Of a stretch of 64,000 bases of DNA, positions 61,727 to 64,000 are shown piece after piece. A model generated the notes under the pieces. The model did no database searches. It was not told the origin of the DNA and worked only from the letters and a program-made list of their open reading frames with translations. The position numbers were made by a program, and so were the translations under genes. The number at the start of each line of letters is the position of its first letter. The first letter of the stretch is position 1. The stretch is from Mesorhizobium sp. (lineage in GTDB: Bacteria > Pseudomonadota > Alphaproteobacteria > Rhizobiales > Rhizobiaceae): positions 62,001 to 126,000 of the forward strand of contig SAJS01000010.1 in assembly GCA_004017535.1 (NCBI GenBank). The letters run 5' to 3'.

Positions 61727-62065
61727 ATGAGTGCTGGAGCGAAATTGCAGCTGGACGACGAGAGGGTCAAGGAAGCGCTTCGAACCGTGATCGATCCGGA
61801 GCTCGGCTACAACATCGTCGATCTCGGGCTGGTCTACGCTGTCCTGGTCAACGACGGCGGTGTCGTCAACATAGTGATGACCACGACGACACGCGGCTGC
61901 CCAGCCGCCAATTACCTGAAAGAGGGAGCTCGCGACGCGGCTTGGAGTGTACCAGGCGTCGAGTTCGTCGACGTCACCCTAGCCTACGAGCCGGCCTGGT
62001 CGCCACAGAGGATGAGCGCGGCCGCCAAGGAGCACCTGGGCATTTCCGACCGCGATGAGTGGTGA
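61727..62065 (+). CDS. DUF59/MIP18-type Fe-S assembly protein
   Basis: 112 residues with GGAAGG before the ATG. VKEALRTVIDPELGYNIVDL is the DUF59 motif (D-PE), TTTTRGCPAANYLKEGARDA holds the reactive cysteine, and VTLAYEPAWSP is the usual end, as in SufT or PaaD. The family helps mature Fe-S proteins. Beside an RIC repair gene and an NsrR-like gene this suggests Fe-S repair after NO damage. Confidence 0.88.
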   Translation: MSAGAKLQLDDERVKEALRTVIDPELGYNIVDLGLVYAVLVNDGGVVNIVMTTTTRGCPAANYLKEGARDAAWSVPGVEFVDVTLAYEPAWSPQRMSAAAKEHLGISDRDEW

Positions 62066-62303
62066 CATGGGCGCGGACCGGATAGAGGCGGAACCTGGTA
62101 TCGCAACCTTCAGCGGCGGTCATACGGTGTCTGTCCTGACGGATATCCTGGTCACGAGTCTCGAAGCATTGGCGAAGGCCGGACATGCTGACGCGGCCTG
62201 CCGGCAGGCTGGAAAGGCTTGTGCCGCATTGCGGGCCTCGAACCTTGCCCAGTGGCGAAAACTCAACGCGTTGCTGCATCGTTTGAGCAGGCAAGCGCCG
62301 TGA
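62055..62303 (+). CDS. Small conserved helical protein, 82 aa
   Basis: Starts at ATG 62055 inside the DUF59 gene (a second ATG is at 62067). TVSVLTDILVTSLEALAKAG and HADAACRQAGKACAALRASN form two helices with two cysteines. I recognise it only as a companion gene in such clusters; function unknown. Confidence 0.55.
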   Translation: MSGDMGADRIEAEPGIATFSGGHTVSVLTDILVTSLEALAKAGHADAACRQAGKACAALRASNLAQWRKLNALLHRLSRQAP

Positions 62304-62375
62304 AGTGGAACGTGAAATGCGGTGGCGTTCACTGAGAGCCACCGCATCGAGAACCAACACAGGAGTATTCTTGAC

Positions 62376-62498
62376 TTGAGCGGCTTCGATCAGGAGAGCA
62401 AGCTGGATGCCCGGCACGAAAGCTCCTTGCTGCCCATGCTTGTCGGCGGCCTTGTGCTCATCGTGGTCGGGATGCTCGTCGTTGCCTGGCTCGTCTGA
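62376..62498 (+). CDS. Very small membrane protein, 40 aa
   Basis: A TTG at 62376 with AGGAG ten bases upstream gives LSGFDQESKLDARHESSLLP and then one hydrophobic helix (MLVGGLVLIVVGMLVVAWLV) up to the stop. The clean ribosome site and single-helix plan support a real gene. Role unknown. Confidence 0.5.
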   Translation: MSGFDQESKLDARHESSLLPMLVGGLVLIVVGMLVVAWLV

Positions 62499-62528
62499 CT
62501 TCGTTGCGAACCTTTCGGGAGCCTTGAA

Positions 62529-62831
62529 TTGTCCGATCGCTGCCACAAAATCGAGATGAGCGACGGCGAAATAGTGGTCCATGCCGAACTGCTTGGCCCG
62601 CTGCTCGGTCTTGAGCCGGCGGCAATTCCGTCGCTATTGAGGGACCGGACAATCACATCATTTTGTGAACGTGGGTCCGGCGCCGACGAGGGCCGATATC
62701 GTTTGACCTTTTTCCACGCCAATCGCCGTGCCCGCCTCGTCGTCGACTGCGCCGGAATGATCGTGAGCCGCTCGACGATCAACTTCGGGGAGAACAGCTT
62801 GCCGCGGCAGTTGCACCGCGCCGGCACCTAG
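62529..62831 (+). CDS. DUF6522 family protein
   Basis: 100 residues if a TTG at 62529 is used (GGGAG upstream); an internal ATG at 62556 would remove the first strand. The family motifs IEMSDGEIVVHAELLGPLLG, then TITSFCERGSGADEGRYRLT, FFHANRRARLVVD and the end RSTINFG are all present. Function unknown; a frequent neighbour of Fe-S and NO genes in Rhizobiales. Confidence 0.75.
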   Translation: MSDRCHKIEMSDGEIVVHAELLGPLLGLEPAAIPSLLRDRTITSFCERGSGADEGRYRLTFFHANRRARLVVDCAGMIVSRSTINFGENSLPRQLHRAGT

Positions 62832-62969
62832 CTTGGGCACGGCAGTTCCACCGCTGCTTTCTGCTGCACCTCACATCTTGTTTTTCGAAACCGCCCTACG
62901 CTTGGGCGATATGCAAAGGCCGAAGGTCTCGCAAACGCTGCCGCTGACGTTCCGGTCTCAGTCTTGCCG

Positions 62970-63665
62970 TCAGGGCCGGCCTTGCGCCGCAGCGAAGCGC
63001 GGGAAAAGAACGTTGTTCTCCAAGTGGATGTGCTCGACCAAATCCTCGGCGAGTTGCGCAACGCCCACGTAGAGCGCTTGCCATGACCGGCACGCCCCTT
63101 CGGGCACGGTGAAGTTGTCCGTTAGCGTTTCAAGCAGCCGAAGCGTAGTGCCCTGGTCGTCGTGCTCGTGCCGCAGTTCCGAGATAGGAATATCATACTT
63201 GCCCTCGGTCCACTGCAGCATTGCCGGAAACAAGATAGCCTCTTCCTTGGCCATATGCGGCTCCAACTCGCTGCGGAGCAGCCGCAATGCCTCGGAAAGC
63301 CCGGCCGGCACCTTCGCATGCTCCCGATGCACTGCCTCTACCTTTCGCGACAGCGCCATCAGTTCAGGTAAGGCATGCCGGTGAGCCTCGTGGTAGCAGG
63401 CCTGAATATGGTCGATCAGAACCTCGTTGCTCATTGCGGCAGCCGCCGTGCCAGCGCCATCGCGGGCGCCCAGGGCCACCAACGCGCTTTCGAGCTCCGC
63501 TGGATCGACCCCTCTCCTGTGGGCTGCGCTGTCGAGGGTTAGATCGCCGCCGCAACAGAAATCAATCTTGAACTTCCTGAAGACCGCGGTAGCGCCGGGC
63601 AGCGTGGTGGCTATGTCGCCGACGGTACGCTTCCAGAGTTCTGGGCCTGGAAATTGGTCTTTCAT
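62970..63665 (-). CDS. RIC-type di-iron Fe-S repair protein
   Basis: 231 residues from ATG 63665, with AAGGAG nine bases upstream. N-terminal ScdA_N domain with C37/C38 (KIDFCCGGDLTL), then a hemerythrin-like four-helix domain with ligands in YHEAHRHALPEL, HREHAKVPAGL, EPHMAKEEAILFP, ELRHEHDDQG and HIHLENNVLFP. The family (YtfE, ScdA, DnrN, NorA) repairs Fe-S centres damaged by NO. An Fnr/NnrR-like box lies 134 bp upstream. Confidence 0.92.
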   Translation of the reverse strand: MKDQFPGPELWKRTVGDIATTLPGATAVFRKFKIDFCCGGDLTLDSAAHRRGVDPAELESALVALGARDGAGTAAAAMSNEVLIDHIQACYHEAHRHALPELMALSRKVEAVHREHAKVPAGLSEALRLLRSELEPHMAKEEAILFPAMLQWTEGKYDIPISELRHEHDDQGTTLRLLETLTDNFTVPEGACRSWQALYVGVAQLAEDLVEHIHLENNVLFPRFAAAQGRP

Positions 63666-63798
63666 CGAGTTCTCCTTACTTGCTCGCCAGATAAGCCAGA
63701 GACCCAAAAGAGGGTTCATCCGCTTTGATGCAGGCCCAAGACTAGCCAACCATTGTCAGCGGCTGGGTGACAAATGGCCGATATCTGAGGTCAGTTCT

Positions 63799-63812
63799 TT
63801 GCGCTGGAGCAA
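63799..63812. promoter_or_regulatory. Fnr/NnrR-type box upstream of the RIC gene
   Basis: TTGCGCTGGAGCAA, identical to the box at 56093 and close to that at 53002 in the opposite orientation. Confidence 0.6.
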
Positions 63813-64000
63813 TCAGATCCAAACCGTAGCTCGGGGCGCAGCGGCTGGGACATGGGCCGAATATCTGCCACGCCTCATCGGCTTTGTTGTTTGTTCAGCG
63901 ACGGTTATTTGCACTGCAGTGGCGTCGGCCGAGCGACATTGGAACGCTGTCACAACCCGATGCTCCGCCCGAGCTAGCTGCTCCGGTCGACGACGCGACC
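63813..64000. other. Right edge, no gene called
   Basis: Open frames reach the edge on both strands, but none shows a recognisable motif. A gene starting beyond the edge could share the box at 63799. Confidence 0.3.

Overview
The window reads as a GC-rich replicon segment from an alphaproteobacterium of the Rhizobiales (Mesorhizobium/Aminobacter/Ensifer-like). The basis is gene content: a ParB / strawberry-notch / ArdC / Toprim plasmid block, many DUF6894 and DUF3606 mini-proteins, HWE histidine kinases, promoters of the EcfG (general stress sigma factor) type and the ubiTUV genes. No rRNA, tRNA or CRISPR was seen. The species cannot be fixed from the sequence alone.

The layout has three parts. 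(1) Bases 1-8245 are plasmid or integrative-element backbone, all on the minus strand: ardC, parB, a 1440-residue methyltransferase-helicase of the strawberry notch family, and the 5' part of a Toprim/primase-like gene. parB and ardC share a 5' leader hairpin with a compensatory base-pair change. (2) From about 9.2 to 43.3 kb lies a stress island of mostly short genes: DUF892 ferritin-like protein, flavin oxidoreductase, DUF2243 membrane protein, an orphan cytochrome oxidase subunit I, Mn-catalase, ClpP-like protease, M42 peptidase, YihY, Zn-alcohol dehydrogenase, YidB, DUF4112, cold-shock protein, two HWE kinase/receiver pairs, at least five DUF6894 copies and several families of small charged proteins. 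By eye I find 21 matches to the EcfG promoter (GGAAC, 16-17 bases, NGTT), nearly all just upstream of these genes; about one would be expected by chance. The island also holds many relics: RNase Z, LigD, a diguanylate cyclase lacking its GGDEF motif, an IS110 fragment, and broken DUF3606, DUF6894 and receiver genes.

(3) From about 43.9 to 63.7 kb lies a low-oxygen / nitric-oxide island. It starts with a ba3-type haem-copper oxidase operon (diheme c, triheme c, a small membrane subunit, CuA subunit II, subunit I, diheme c). Next comes a minus-strand operon DUF6455-ubiT-ubiU-ubiV-mog, divergent from ubiD-ubiX-DUF2249. Then follow nnrS, a second polytopic membrane protein, further DUF2249 proteins, a Crp/Fnr regulator of the NnrR/Dnr type, an NsrR-like Rrf2 regulator, a DUF59 protein, DUF6522 and the RIC-type Fe-S repair protein. 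Three similar Fnr/NnrR-like boxes (TTG-N8-CAA with a common core) lie at 53.0, 56.1 and 63.8 kb.

Inferred working model: the stress island is accessory cargo wired to the host PhyR-NepR-EcfG response, since no ecfG, phyR or nepR is visible here. The right-hand island combines oxygen-independent ubiquinone synthesis, a high-affinity oxidase and NO defence for micro-oxic or denitrifying respiration. The nitrite, NO and N2O reductases themselves are not in the window.
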